Below, in pieces: positions 1 through 31,536 of a DNA stretch of 31,536 bases. Positions within the stretch are counted from its first letter, which is position 1. Each line of letters opens with the position of its first letter. The translations under genes were made by a program, and so were the position numbers. Under the pieces are notes generated by a model that ran no database searches, was not told the origin of the DNA, and saw only the letters and a program-made list of their open reading frames with translations. This DNA is from Lingula anatina (lineage: Eukaryota > Brachiopoda > Lingulata > Lingulida > Lingulidae): positions 1 through 31,536 of the forward strand of contig NW_019773955.1 of NCBI RefSeq assembly GCF_001039355.2, in the 5' to 3' direction.

Positions 1-83
1 TGGTGGTACAATAACGACTCTTTGAAAGAGTTAAAACACAAATATAAAACTGTTATATATATAAAACAAGTAACTGTCCTTAC

Positions 84-23190
<23,107 letters not shown>

Positions 23191-23395
23191 CTTGTCAATG
23201 TGAACTAGACCTTATTGTTGATATTTCAACAGTAGTTTTGTCTAAGACAGTGCCACTGCAGGCGACTGTTATTTTTCAATGATCAGCAGGTGTGGTCGGC
23301 AATCTTACTTTTCCCGCTCGCTGATCTCAAAATATATTCAACTGTACAAAATAATTTTACAGTCTCGAGGGTCACAATATGTGTCTTCCATAAAA

Positions 23396-23464
23396 TCATA
23401 CCCAAACACAAGAAAAGTTCAAATTTGTGTAAACGTCCGCTTCGAACTTCCAGTATTCCGCCAT
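23396..23464 (-). CDS. Possible upstream ORF in the DIAPH leader (22 codons)
   Basis: ATGGCGGAATACTGGAAGTT and onward to a TGA, starting MAEYWKFEADV. It has a good start context (AACATGGCGG). It ends about 205 nt before the DIAPH ATG. It could be a uORF or, using the GTATGA near its end as a donor, an alternative first exon. Untested; real only if the DIAPH transcript begins upstream of 23464. Confidence 0.35.
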   Translation of the reverse strand: MAEYWKFEADVYTNLNFSCVWV

Positions 23465-23734
23465 GTTTGATTTTACACCCAAAATAATCTAGCCAATCAG
23501 AAAAGTTTTAACATATCCTCAACTTCCTGTCACATGCAGAAAGAAATATGCTGTTTGTTCTTTTCTTTTGGATCAATTAAAGTAAAAGATTGCTGTAAGC
23601 AAAGCACTAAGCAATATGAACCCAATTAATGCGCCTGCTTGCTATGATACTGACATAAAAAATAAATTTTAAGCAAAGTTCTCGGTGTTTTAATTTCAGA
23701 AGCCAATCAAAACCTTTGTAACAATTTCTCCATC
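23465..23734. promoter_or_regulatory. Bidirectional DIAPH/TDRD3 promoter
   Basis: Between the two opposing ATGGCGG motifs (minus 23464, plus 23735) lie two CCAAT boxes in optimal context: AGCCAATCAG (23491-23500) and AGCCAATCAA (23701-23710). ATGGCGG overlapping a start region resembles YY1-type sites found at housekeeping genes. No TATA box is placed convincingly. Both genes are broadly expressed in animals, in line with a shared promoter. Inferred from spacing and motifs. Confidence 0.6.
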
Positions 23735-23766
23735 ATGGCGGATGCTGAGTTGAAGAAGCGTGGTTG
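23735..23766 (+). CDS. TDRD3: TDRD3 exon 1
   Basis: ATGGCGGATGCTGAG start, MADAELKKRG then a Trp codon split by the intron (phase 2, donor GTGGGT). Matches the 'aGWyLs.eGI' N-terminus of long TDRD3 isoforms once joined to exon 2. Confidence 0.9.
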
Positions 23767-25256
23767 GTGGGTATCAAAATGCCATTGAATTAATTGATCG
23801 TATGCATTATTTTCTGATAAAATTTAGTAGCAGTTTAGGTTTGCTATAGAGATTGTATCTGGAAAGAATTGAGACACACAATGTAATTTTCATGGAGAAT
23901 TCACACTTAAGTAGCGGTGTGACTGTCACAGATCCCCGTCACCGTTGGCATGTCATTATTCTTCTTTCACATTTCCTACTTTAAGTTTGACTAATATTAT
24001 AAACCCCACATCAATCCTCTATGCCCTAACTGCAATACTCTGAGCCTGTTTGTTAGAAATATGACGAAGATAAATGAAAAAGCCCACTTGACTCGGTAAA
24101 ATTTTAATGCGAATTAGTCTGTCAACTTGTCATTTGGGTCAGCTGATTATGTTCCCAAATCTAGATCAAGGTTGTTTGGAAGCAACAGTCTCTGCGTCAT
24201 GCATTTATATAATTTCATCATTCTGATGATTTGTGGTTTATTAGCCTCTCAATGAAATGGATAAACACAAGCAAATGCTTTTCTCAACAGTTTCCACCTT
24301 GGGTAAATATATAATTTAGTTAAATGCAGCTTGCCATGTCCAACATTTGTCACTTGATGCTGGGCACAAAGGTGCCTATGAGTCAACTTTGCCTTTGAAG
24401 CAAATGTTTAGCATATGCAGAGTTGCATCTCTTCCATCTTTTTCTTTTGCGCTCCTTACAGCCCATTCAGCGAATGTTTAAATCCTTGCATGGCACTAAT
24501 ATTAGTGTCTGTCAAATTGTAGTAATTGAAATGTAGCTTGTATTTGAATTGTAGTTCACTCATGAAAGACAAGGAAAGCATGCTTGTCTTCAGTCTTGAC
24601 ATGTGTACATATATAGTAGAGGATATATGCATTCGTTCCTTTTCTTAAAAAATGCAACTACTTGAAAATAACTGTGTTGAATCTTTGTAGGTATTTGTCA
24701 CCAGAAGGTATAGAGGAATGCACAGAGGATGGAAGGAGTGGTGCTGATGATATCATCAAAATTGCAATGGATGTAAGTAGTTTAATGGTATAGGACTGTG
24801 TATACCGTGGCTTATATCTTACAATGTTTCCAAAAGACTTAATCTTCTCAAGAGTGCAGCAGAGTTGAACAATATATTATCATTCTCATTTTCTTATTGC
24901 TTTATTATACAGTTGGAATTGCAGATAATATGTTGACTGAAAGCAAAAGTATATTTATAATTTACAATTGTTTTGTTGTATAATTTGTTACTTTATTGAT
25001 TAATGTCAATGACCTCTAAGATAACATCAATAGTTGCAACAATGCCAATATTCAACACTGTTGTCTAATTGATAATTTGTTTCCTTTTTTTCTGATTGCT
25101 CAGAAAATAAGTGAAAATAACATTGGTCAATATTATGTTTGTAATCTATGTCATATATTATTTAAACCTCAAATCCACAAATATAAGATTATAAACTTTG
25201 CTGATTATTCAATGTACTGATTTATTTGTCACATAAAAAAGATGTAAATAAGTATG

Positions 25257-25295
<39 letters not shown>

Positions 25296-28200
25296 TTTGC
25301 ATAACGCTTGTTTTAACCTATTTTGTAATAGTTTAGCATCTCATAGAAAATAATGCTAGCTTTCATCTTATTGCAGACTGATATGAAACAGATTGGCCAG
25401 AAAGTTATTCCTGAAGAAATCAATAGAGGGAAACTACAGTCGGTGTGTAGAGAATAAGATTGAAGGGATAATAACTCTTCGTATGAGATCTATATTTCAC
25501 AATAAAAACATTGTGAATAACTCATAGAAATATATTATATTCTGTTTTATCACAGAAACGGCAGTTATAGATATTATTCTGATATCTGAGCTTGTCTTTA
25601 GACCACGTGACCTCCATTGATGGCTATACTCTGTTAAAATCTCTTAAGAGATTTTAACAAAAAACCAAACTTTTTAAAAAAAAACAGGGACTAACTTTGA
25701 ATGTAAAAATGGATTCATTAACCATTGGTAAGTATGGGAAAATTGTTGTTTGCTCCAGGAAAATTCATTTTTTGACCGAAATGAAGAGTTATTATCCCTT
25801 TAAACCAAAATCTATTTATTTCACATAGTAGTTTCATTGTGTTTTTATGCAAAATTCATGTTACTATTGTTGTGTCAAATAAGCCTTATGTAAGTTTATG
25901 CTGGTAAGCGAGCAACATGTTTATACAGTCGTTAATTAGTATGAAAATCAGACTTGTCAGTTAACATAGAGAACTAATGAACAGCAAAATTATTTAAAGT
26001 TATTTAACCATTATATAGAATGTTGTGATTTTATAATGGGGGGGGGGGCTTGGCACCGATCTCTCACTTGCAACATCTTGACACCATCCACCTTGGCCAC
26101 TCTGTCTCACTGCCACCCCTTCTCAGTACAACTTACTCATTACCTGGAATTAAGGGTGTTACACAATGAATCGTGGATAATTGAAACATTTGGCACTGAT
26201 TATAAGCATTTGGTTGTGATATGGGATGGAATAGGATTTTTAGCCTACTGTTAAACAGTAACTGCATTCAAATGGATTTTTTTTATGTTAAAAGTATTTA
26301 AACAGGAAGCTTCTACTTAATTCTAAACCTACAGGTGTATATCATTACAAAATAAGAACATTGCTGGAGCTATACAGGTACATAGAAAAGAATTGTCAAT
26401 CCACACAGCCATCAGCATAACACATGTTCGAAATATTGCTGATGTTTGAAGCAGTAGCCACATTTTGATGTACTTGGGTGTACATGTGTAACATGTACAC
26501 ATACTTGCCTATTTTGAAATATGATATAATCTTTTTGGTAATGGCATAAAGTGATCAATCACTGATATATATGATGACTTTTTGCAATCATACACAAAAC
26601 TTCAGAGTGGTGCAGTGATAATAGAAAGTAGGCTAGAACTACATAGCAGGTATAGTGCCGACAGAGTTCATTTTTGCTTAGGCAACCTATTCAGATATTA
26701 CTACTCTGAGGAGAATTATTCTTGCTCTCTGACAATGGAAAAAAGGAATGTTTGTCCTGGTTTATGTAAATAGTTGTGGTCTTCCTTAACTCAAGTATTT
26801 GACAGTTGTGTGGTATGTGTTTTATATGCATTTTTTTTTTTCATTTCAGTGGGATGGTCCAATTGTGTTACAAGTCCATAAAATAAGAAACGTTACTGCT
26901 CCTAAAGACAACGAAGAATCAAACGTAGCGCCACGTATGCTGAAGATCACATTCACAGATGGCTGTGCCATGTGTAATGGACTTGAAGTGGAAACTCTTA
27001 AAGATATAAGGTTTGTCATAGATACGACCATTAATGCCCCCTGATGGTGATGCAATACATATATAGTAGGTTAATGTTGCCATTTTGAAGTGTTTTATGT
27101 TTAAATTACAAAATTTAGTTTAAAAAAAATACATCAGCTCCAAAGGTTCTGCAAAGCATTATGTTTGTTTCTAGGTCATGTCAACCTTTCCTTTTAAATT
27201 ATGTGCACCAAAGACCACTAATTTATTAAAAGATAATTCTTACATCACACAATGGCATGTTGCCTTCTTTGTAATTGTCTTTAGTTCCTAATAATATACA
27301 GCAGAAGAATATGAAAGATGTTTCTTATTTTAGCCTTAATACTCCTCCTGGAACCAAAGTAAAACTGACTGGCAAGCTGACCATTAACAGTGGCTTTCTT
27401 CAGCTGACAAACAGTAATATTAAGTGCCTGGGGGGACGCGTGGAGAGGCTGGTAGAAAACTGGGAACTTAAAAAGGTTAGATCATCTCTTTTAAAGACTT
27501 TTAGACAAACTGGATCTTTAAAAAAAGTTATAAATGTCTCTTTGGGACTGGCAGACTTATGTTTGAATTTTGTATAAAAGAAGACATTGGCTCTGAAAAA
27601 GTTGGTGTTATTCCATTTTTTCAATGATTTTTACTGTGAATTGTTCTTGTTTTCAGTCTCTTGCAGTCCAGTCTCGCAGGAGAGGAGGGGGAGAGGATGG
27701 ACCGCCTGCTTTCGTGCCATTCGGTCACAAATTACATGACACAACACAGAATGGACCTAGATCAAGAGGTTTGTTGGGGACTATGATGAAAGGGAATGGA
27801 GTTGTTTTGATAGAATATTCTTATGAAGAATAATGGAGGTTATATGTGTTAAGTTGTTCAGTAGCTTAAAGCAGGATCTATACAGACTCCTATAATAACC
27901 AAGTCAGATTTCCAATAAAGTAAGTGTTATTGCTTTCCAGAAACATTTAAGTCTTTAGAATCCAGTAAAGAAGAAAAGAAGGAAGGGGATGGAGAGTTTG
28001 AACAGCAGCGACAAGCAGCTTTGGCAGAAGCCATTCAGGCTAAAGAAGATGGAAAGGGGAAAACATTTGGAGGGAAACAGGTGAGTTTGATGACATTCGT
28101 TTGCATTATGGGATCATTTAAATTGTTTCTTGTTTTAACTGAGAGAAAGGGATATAGATAATTAAGTATTCATAAGAACAAAAACTTTAGATTAAACTAA

Positions 28201-31200
28201 CCTATTTTCATTAGTTTAATTTAATTTTGAAAAAATAATTAAAAAGAAGGATCTCTCTGTCGCCAAGATTACAATTGGACTAATTTCCTTTTCTGTCATT
28301 TAAATGCAACAACACGTACCTGGTGTTACTTTGTCCGATTCAGATTCAAGACAAAGACATAGCGAAGATTGTAGAAATGGGCTTCACGCCAGACCAGGCT
28401 ACCAATGCCCTGCGCCAGACAAACAGTAACCTTGAAGAAGCTATAGCCTCCCTAGTCATCAGTCCTGGGTCTGGCTACAGAGGGGGTGGTAGAGGGGGCA
28501 GGGGAGGGTTTGGCAGAGGGGGGCGAGAGGACAGAGGAGGTGGGTTGTTATGGCAGTGATTAGTTTGTACATTGTATATCCACGTTTTGATGACATTTTT
28601 TATATGCATCAGAGTATGTTATGCCGTATAGTCTAGCACAGGTTGAATCATAAAGTATTTACAAACGAGTTCAGTAGTTCATTTTGTCACATTTGATAAA
28701 CAATAATATCTCTCATAGATTTTTAAACTGTTAAAATACAACAGAAGAATAAGTGACTGGGAAGAATTCTCATTAGTGCTCTTTTATACATATTGGGGAT
28801 AGCTACAAAAAGTTATTAATCTGACAATAACTTAAATTTTAGTTGGACGGGGCCGAGGCCGTGGTAAAGAAGAGGAGTTTGAGCAAGGATCTTCCCGTCC
28901 ATCAGCACCTGCCACGCTATTCGACTTTATTCTAAACAAAGCTGGGCCAATAAAAGAAGGTGAGATTATTTTCTGGATTGCTTGCCCAGACCTCATTTTT
29001 TCTTTGAATTCAAGAGAGAAGAATGAATGTTTTGATTTTACCAGATTTCTGGAAAGGAAACTTGGTGCAGTGAATTCTTCTTAATTTTTATTTTTATAAG
29101 TCTGTGAATGTGTAAATGACTCTTCTGAATGTATTCATCAGCTTGTGATGTAGGCCAGATAAATAATTTAGAAGAGTTGATTAAAATGCATTCAAAATGA
29201 TATTCCAGATGCTAAAGAGAAAGACGACAAACCCACAAAAGAAGGAGGAGGGGACAACCAGGCCAGTAACAAACCTCCCCCGCCTACTGCTGCCCAGAAG
29301 CAGGACAGAATAAAAAACTTACCTCCCAGGTTACAGAATAAATTGCTGAATGAGCAGAAAGCTGCTGATCCCCGTGTGGGCCAGTACAGCGGCCCCACAC
29401 CCAGGGAGAGTTACCAGGCCTCCAGCAGTTATAAGGGGCAAGCTGCCCAGCGAGGAGGGGGCGGAGGGGAAAGGCCGTCACAACGATCTCAGAATCAGGA
29501 CTCCCGAAGGTTGAAAAATGACTACCAGAATGGGTCCTACCATAACGAGTGGAATCAAAACAGAAAAGACTATGGTTATCAAAATTATGATGGCTATCAT
29601 CATAACGAGTCAGCTGGAAACTGGAATGCCAATCAGCAAAATGGTGGTTATTATAATAGTAATAGGAGAAATGATCATTATTACCAAGGAGGGCGTGGGC
29701 GAGGTGGGGGAAGAGGATATGGCGGGGATTACGGTCGAGGGGGTGATGAATACCGAGGCGGGAGGCATGGGTCAGGGACCTCTAGGGGCCCAGTGAAACA
29801 AAAACAGTTATATGATCCTAAAACGGATCAGTATGTGCCTCCTGAGCACCAGCAGGCTCCCCCCAATCAATATCAGCAGCAAGACCCCAACAAGCTGCAC
29901 GGAAGCTCTCAGTACCGCAACCGGGGTGGGGGTGGTGGCCCCCAGGGACATCAACAAGGCCAGATGCAATATATGGAAAACTACCAACAAGACGGAGGCG
30001 CGGGAAACCGGTCACAAAAAGGGAATCGGAAAAACAGACAGCAACAGCAGCAGCAACAAGATCAGTATCTCCTTCAACAGCAACTTGTACAACAGGACGG
30101 ACAGCATCAACAGCATCAGCATGAACAACAACAACAGCAACCCCAGCAGCAACAAATGCAGGCTCAAACTCCACAGTCATATGGCCAGCAGACGTTCATC
30201 CCTGGACCAGCAATCTATCAGACACAAAATGGGCAGACGTTCCAGACGTTTGCGGCAACCCAGCAGCCATATTATCATCCTGCTCAGACCCAGCAGGGCC
30301 AGATGGCAGCAGCAGCATTCCAGGTGGCCCAGGTCAACCAGCAGGGACAGATCGTGTTCCCTGCACAACAACCACAACAGCCACAGGTAACATGAAAATT
30401 CTCACTCTGCCAAGGAAAGAAATCTGGTTTTTATGTGTTGGTGGTCTATTTGTTAGTGGACCAAAAAACTTAAAATTAATGTACTCGTAAATTTTGAAGA
30501 AAATTTCAGCATGCTATTAATTGGGAGGGAAATGAGTAGTTATGATTTCAACTTAATCCATGTCTCTTTATACTTCAAAAAAGGATTTTTGTTTCTGTTA
30601 CCCTTGTAGTAATTGCGCAGCAATTTGTTTAGATACACTTACATGCTAATGAAATATCATGCTGCTTAAGTTTCAAAGTATTTGCAATTTCTTTCATTCA
30701 ATTGTAGATGAACTCTGCAGAAGCACAGCAGTGGAATGAAGGTGATGTTTGCATAGCCAAATTTTGGGAAGACCAACAGGTGAGATGAACTAGAAATTAA
30801 AATCAGTAATGTATATACTTTTATACACAACATACATATGGCATTTCTGCACTTTTAAGTAAAGGAAATTAATTGTTATATCTTTAAATGATGCTGTAGT
30901 GAGCAGCTCAGAGTATGAATCGCAGCTCAAACAAATTATTCCACTGCATCTAGCTGTAATTTTTTTAATGAAGATCTGTGACAGTATCATTTTTTAATGT
31001 AAATGACCTCTCATTAATACAAGTCTATTAAAACTGGTTTCACCCAGTTGTGAATTGTTGTCTTCTGTAGAATCATTGCCATTACAAATTATAGCTGTTA
31101 TTCCATCATACAGTATTCCATCCTGTTATTTATTTCAGTGGTACAAAGCTGTCGTAATAGGTGTGAATCTACAGAGTCAGATCAGTCGAGTCACATTTGT

Positions 31201-31264
31201 GGACTATGGAAACAATGAAGATGTGCCATTTTCAGATATGTTTCAGATTCCAAAAGATGTGTGG
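23735..31264 (+). CDS. TDRD3: Tudor domain-containing protein 3 (3' end not complete)
   Basis: TDRD3 binds asymmetrically dimethylated arginine on histones, RNA polymerase II and RNA-binding proteins. It anchors topoisomerase 3-beta, and in cytoplasmic mRNPs works with FMRP-family proteins. Twelve exons join in phase to 808 codons: DUF1767/OB-fold region (about 1-165, KIRNVTAPKDNEESNVAPRM and SLNTPPGTKVKLTGKL are near-diagnostic), UBA (about 249-286, EMGFTPDQATNALRQTNSNL), RGG box (290-318), LFDFI exon-junction-complex motif (336-340), a long low-complexity Q/N/G/R region (about 395-742), and Tudor (about 751-806) with aromatic-cage candidates W762, Y768, Y789 and N791. Exons: 23735-23766, 24691-24772, 25377-25442, 26850-27010, 27334-27475, 27657-27768, 27941-28080, 28344-28539, 28843-28959, 29209-30386, 30708-30779, 31139-31264. 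The C-terminal exon is probably right of the window. Confidence 0.96.
23767..24690 (+). other. TDRD3 intron 1, nothing notable
   Basis: 924-bp AT-rich intron. I see no exon, repeat family or hairpin of note in it. Confidence 0.6.
24691..24772 (+). CDS. TDRD3: TDRD3 exon 2
   Basis: 82 nt, phase 2 in, phase 0 out. Encodes YLSPEGIEECTEDGRSGADD IIKIAMD, part of the DUF1767 helical region before the OB fold. Acceptor TTTGTAG, donor GTAAGT. Confidence 0.93.
24773..25376 (+). other. TDRD3 intron 2 with (TTTA)n
   Basis: 604-bp intron; contains a TTTA microsatellite of about ten units at 25258-25298. Nothing else identified. Confidence 0.75.
25377..25442 (+). CDS. TDRD3: TDRD3 exon 3
   Basis: 66 nt, 22 codons, phase 0. 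Encodes TDMKQIGQKVIPEEINRGKL QS, matching the 'tDlr.IGkk.lP.dIn.gk' block. Donor GTGTGT is weaker than average and lies 20 bp from a MITE terminus. Confidence 0.92.
25463..25800. mobile_element. 338-bp MITE-like element in TDRD3 intron 3
   Basis: Terminal inverted repeats AAGGGATAATAACTCTTC at the left and GAAGAGTTATTATCCCTT at the right, a perfect 18-bp match. A perfect 26-bp palindrome centred in GTTAAAATCTCTT/AAGAGATTTTAAC lies inside at 25633-25658. No ORF. A clear target-site duplication is not visible. The terminal motif resembles an abundant short repeat I associate with molluscs, from general knowledge only. Confidence 0.75.
25801..26849 (+). other. Rest of TDRD3 intron 3
   Basis: Contains a G11 run at 26038-26048 and a perfect 10-bp-arm hairpin at 26478-26500 (GTGTACATGT, GTA, ACATGTACAC). 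No exon recognised; the sequence before 26850 is a standard polypyrimidine tract and TTTCAG. Confidence 0.65.
26850..27010 (+). CDS. TDRD3: TDRD3 exon 4 (OB fold)
   Basis: 161 nt, phase 0 in, phase 2 out. Encodes WDGPIVLQVHKIRNVTAPKD NEESNVAPRMLKITFTDG and on to a CNGLEVETLKDI segment. This is the OB-fold core of TDRD3, the part that contacts topoisomerase 3-beta. Confidence 0.96.
27011..27333 (+). other. TDRD3 intron 4, nothing notable
   Basis: 323-bp intron, AT-rich, without repeats or further exons that I can identify. Confidence 0.65.
27334..27475 (+). CDS. TDRD3: TDRD3 exon 5 (OB fold)
   Basis: 142 nt, phase 2 in, phase 0 out. Encodes SLNTPPGTKVKLTGKLTINS and GFLQLTNSNIKCLGGRVERL VENWELKK, highly conserved second half of the OB fold. 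Acceptor TATTTTAG. Confidence 0.96.
27657..27768 (+). CDS. TDRD3: TDRD3 exon 6
   Basis: 112 nt, phase 0 in, phase 1 out. Encodes SLAVQSRRRGGGEDGPPAFV PFGHKLHD; the 'GPPpFVPFG.k' motif is typical of TDRD3. Acceptor TTTTCAG, donor GTTTGT. Confidence 0.95.
27941..28080 (+). CDS. TDRD3: TDRD3 exon 7
   Basis: 140 nt, phase 1 in, phase 0 out. Charged Lys/Glu segment with DGEFEQQRQAALAEAIQAKE and ending KTFGGKQ, matching 'neFekQR.aAiaE..k.ke.KtFGG' of vertebrate TDRD3. Confidence 0.94.
28344..28539 (+). CDS. TDRD3: TDRD3 exon 8 (UBA and RGG)
   Basis: 196 nt, phase 0 in, phase 1 out. UBA domain IQDKDIAKIVEMGFTPDQAT and NALRQTNSNLEEAIASLV with the canonical MGF loop, then a Gly/Arg stretch (GGGRGGRGGFGRGGRE) that could bind RNA or be arginine-methylated. 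Confidence 0.95.
28843..28959 (+). CDS. TDRD3: TDRD3 exon 9 (exon-junction-complex binding motif)
   Basis: 117 nt, phase 1 in, phase 1 out. GRGRGRGKEEEFEQ then SSRPSAPATLFDFILNKAG. The RPSAPxTLFDF block matches the vertebrate TDRD3 EBM reported to contact the exon junction complex. Confidence 0.93.
29209..30386 (+). CDS. TDRD3: TDRD3 exon 10 (1178-nt low-complexity exon)
   Basis: One exon of 392 codons, phase 1 in and phase 0 out. After an acidic/basic linker it contains an N/Y/G-rich stretch (WNANQQNGGYYNSNRRNDHY), an RGG box at about residues 510-534 (GGRGRGGGRGYGGDYGRGG), and a polyglutamine-rich stretch at about 624-669 with Q7, Q5 and His-Gln repeats. A Q/A/T-rich tail follows, before the Tudor exons. 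Composition is prion-like, in line with TDRD3 entering RNP granules. Parallel long frames in the same bases are composition shadows. Confidence 0.94.
30387..30707 (+). other. TDRD3 intron 10, nothing notable
   Basis: 321-bp intron with a GTAACA donor and ATTGTAG acceptor; no repeats or further exons seen. Confidence 0.65.
30708..30779 (+). CDS. TDRD3: TDRD3 exon 11 (Tudor, first part)
   Basis: 72 nt, 24 codons, phase 0. MNSAEAQQWNEGDVCIAKFW EDQQ, matching the 'W..GD.C.A.yweD..' opening of the TDRD3 Tudor domain. Confidence 0.95.
30780..31138 (+). other. TDRD3 intron 11, nothing notable
   Basis: 359-bp AT-rich intron with standard splice sites; nothing else identified. Confidence 0.65.
31139..31264 (+). 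CDS. TDRD3: TDRD3 exon 12 (Tudor, second part)
   Basis: 126 nt, 42 codons, phase 0. WYKAVVIGVNLQSQISRVTF VDYGNNEDVPFSDMFQIPKD VW. FVDYGN carries the Tyr and Asn expected of a methylarginine-binding aromatic cage. Donor GTAAGT follows. Confidence 0.95.
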
Positions 31265-31290
31265 GTAAGTAGATGCAGAGATAGATGGAT

Positions 31291-31352
31291 TTTTTTATTT
31301 ATTTATTTATTTATTTATTTTTTATTTTGTGTGTGTGTGTGTGTGTGTGTGT
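31291..31352. repeat. (TTTA)n and (GT)n microsatellites
   Basis: A T/TTTA run (31291-31325) followed by about 12 GT units (31329-31352) in the intron after the last Tudor exon. Confidence 0.95.
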
Positions 31353-31440
31353 TAGATGGATATAGTAAGAGATGTGGGTTTTCCCCCCTGGAAGTAAAGG
31401 AATTGATGGAATTTCCACTCCTTAAACCTTGTCTGTTTCA

Positions 31441-31455
31441 GTACCTGACATGCTG
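31441..31455 (+). CDS. Candidate short terminal TDRD3 exon (YLTC-stop)
   Basis: A strong acceptor (CCTTGTCTGTTTCAG) is followed in phase 0 by TACCTGACATGCTGA, which would end the protein at VW-YLTC. This would omit the tail present beyond the Tudor domain in vertebrates. More likely the true last exon is right of the window. Confidence 0.22.
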
Positions 31456-31464
31456 AATTTATTG

Positions 31465-31536
31465 TACCACCAGCGTTAGCGCTGGCGGTACACATGGTTT
31501 CGGTCCCGTCCGGATCGTTCCGCCGGCTCCGTTGGC
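31465..31536. repeat. GC-rich hairpin segment at the window edge
   Basis: GTACCACCAGCG, spacer TTAG, CGCTGGCGGTAC forms a 12-bp stem with one mismatch (about 31465-31492). It is followed by strongly CpG-rich sequence (GGTCCCGTCCGGATCGTTCC) to the window end. This composition is unlike the AT-rich surroundings. It may be the start of a transposable element or other inserted sequence that continues beyond the window. Confidence 0.6.

Noticed and set aside
26036-26254. 72-residue plus-strand open frame after a G run
   Set aside because: No homology recognised, lies inside a TDRD3 intron, and begins in a homopolymer.
27275-27333. Extension of TDRD3 exon 5 leftward from an ATG
   Set aside because: A clear acceptor (TATTTTAG) at 27333 joins exon 4 in phase at SLNTPPGTK; the upstream residues do not resemble the family.
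29518-30390. Other long open frames on both strands over the TDRD3 large exon
   Set aside because: Shadows of the low-complexity exon; the TDRD3 frame joins in phase at both ends and carries the known motifs.

Overview
This is a metazoan nuclear DNA window. It is AT-rich and intron-rich, with GT-AG introns, microsatellites and short palindromic transposon relics. The protein families point to a bilaterian. The terminal motif of the repeat at 25463-25800 resembles a short repeat I associate with molluscan genomes, so a mollusc or other lophotrochozoan is my best guess, held with moderate confidence only.

Two genes stand head to head. On the minus strand (84-23190) is a diaphanous-related formin (DIAPH). 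I could follow it exon by exon from its start codon, through the Rho-binding/FH3 region, a coiled coil and the proline-rich FH1 region, into the beginning of FH2, where the window ends. On the plus strand (23735 to beyond 31264) is TDRD3. It carries an N-terminal OB-fold region, UBA, RGG segments, an exon-junction-complex binding motif, a Q/N-rich region in one 1178-nt exon, and a Tudor domain. Their start codons are about 545 bp apart, which suggests a shared bidirectional promoter (two CCAAT boxes and mirrored ATGGCGG motifs). Reading frames join in phase at every splice junction I propose.

Layout: 84-1580 FH2 start, FH1 and coiled coil; 1581-4183 an intron with two homologous 27-nt microexons and a palindromic element; 4184-6730 FH3/GBD exons, including what looks like a U12-type AT-AC intron; 6909-9465 an approximately 1.2-1.3 kb tandem duplication of two exons, interrupted by an N, where each copy carries a minisatellite built from the exon's own 5' splice site; 9538-9639 exon 3; 9640-15627 a 6-kb intron with a 258-bp MITE; 15628-15804 exon 2; 15805-23151 a long 5' intron with two further alternative 5' exons; 23191-23734 the intergenic promoter; 23735-31264 TDRD3; 31459-31536 a GC-rich hairpin segment unlike its surroundings.

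The two genes do not share an obvious pathway. DIAPH nucleates actin downstream of Rho. TDRD3 reads methylarginine and scaffolds topoisomerase 3-beta. The most interesting material is in the splicing architecture of DIAPH.
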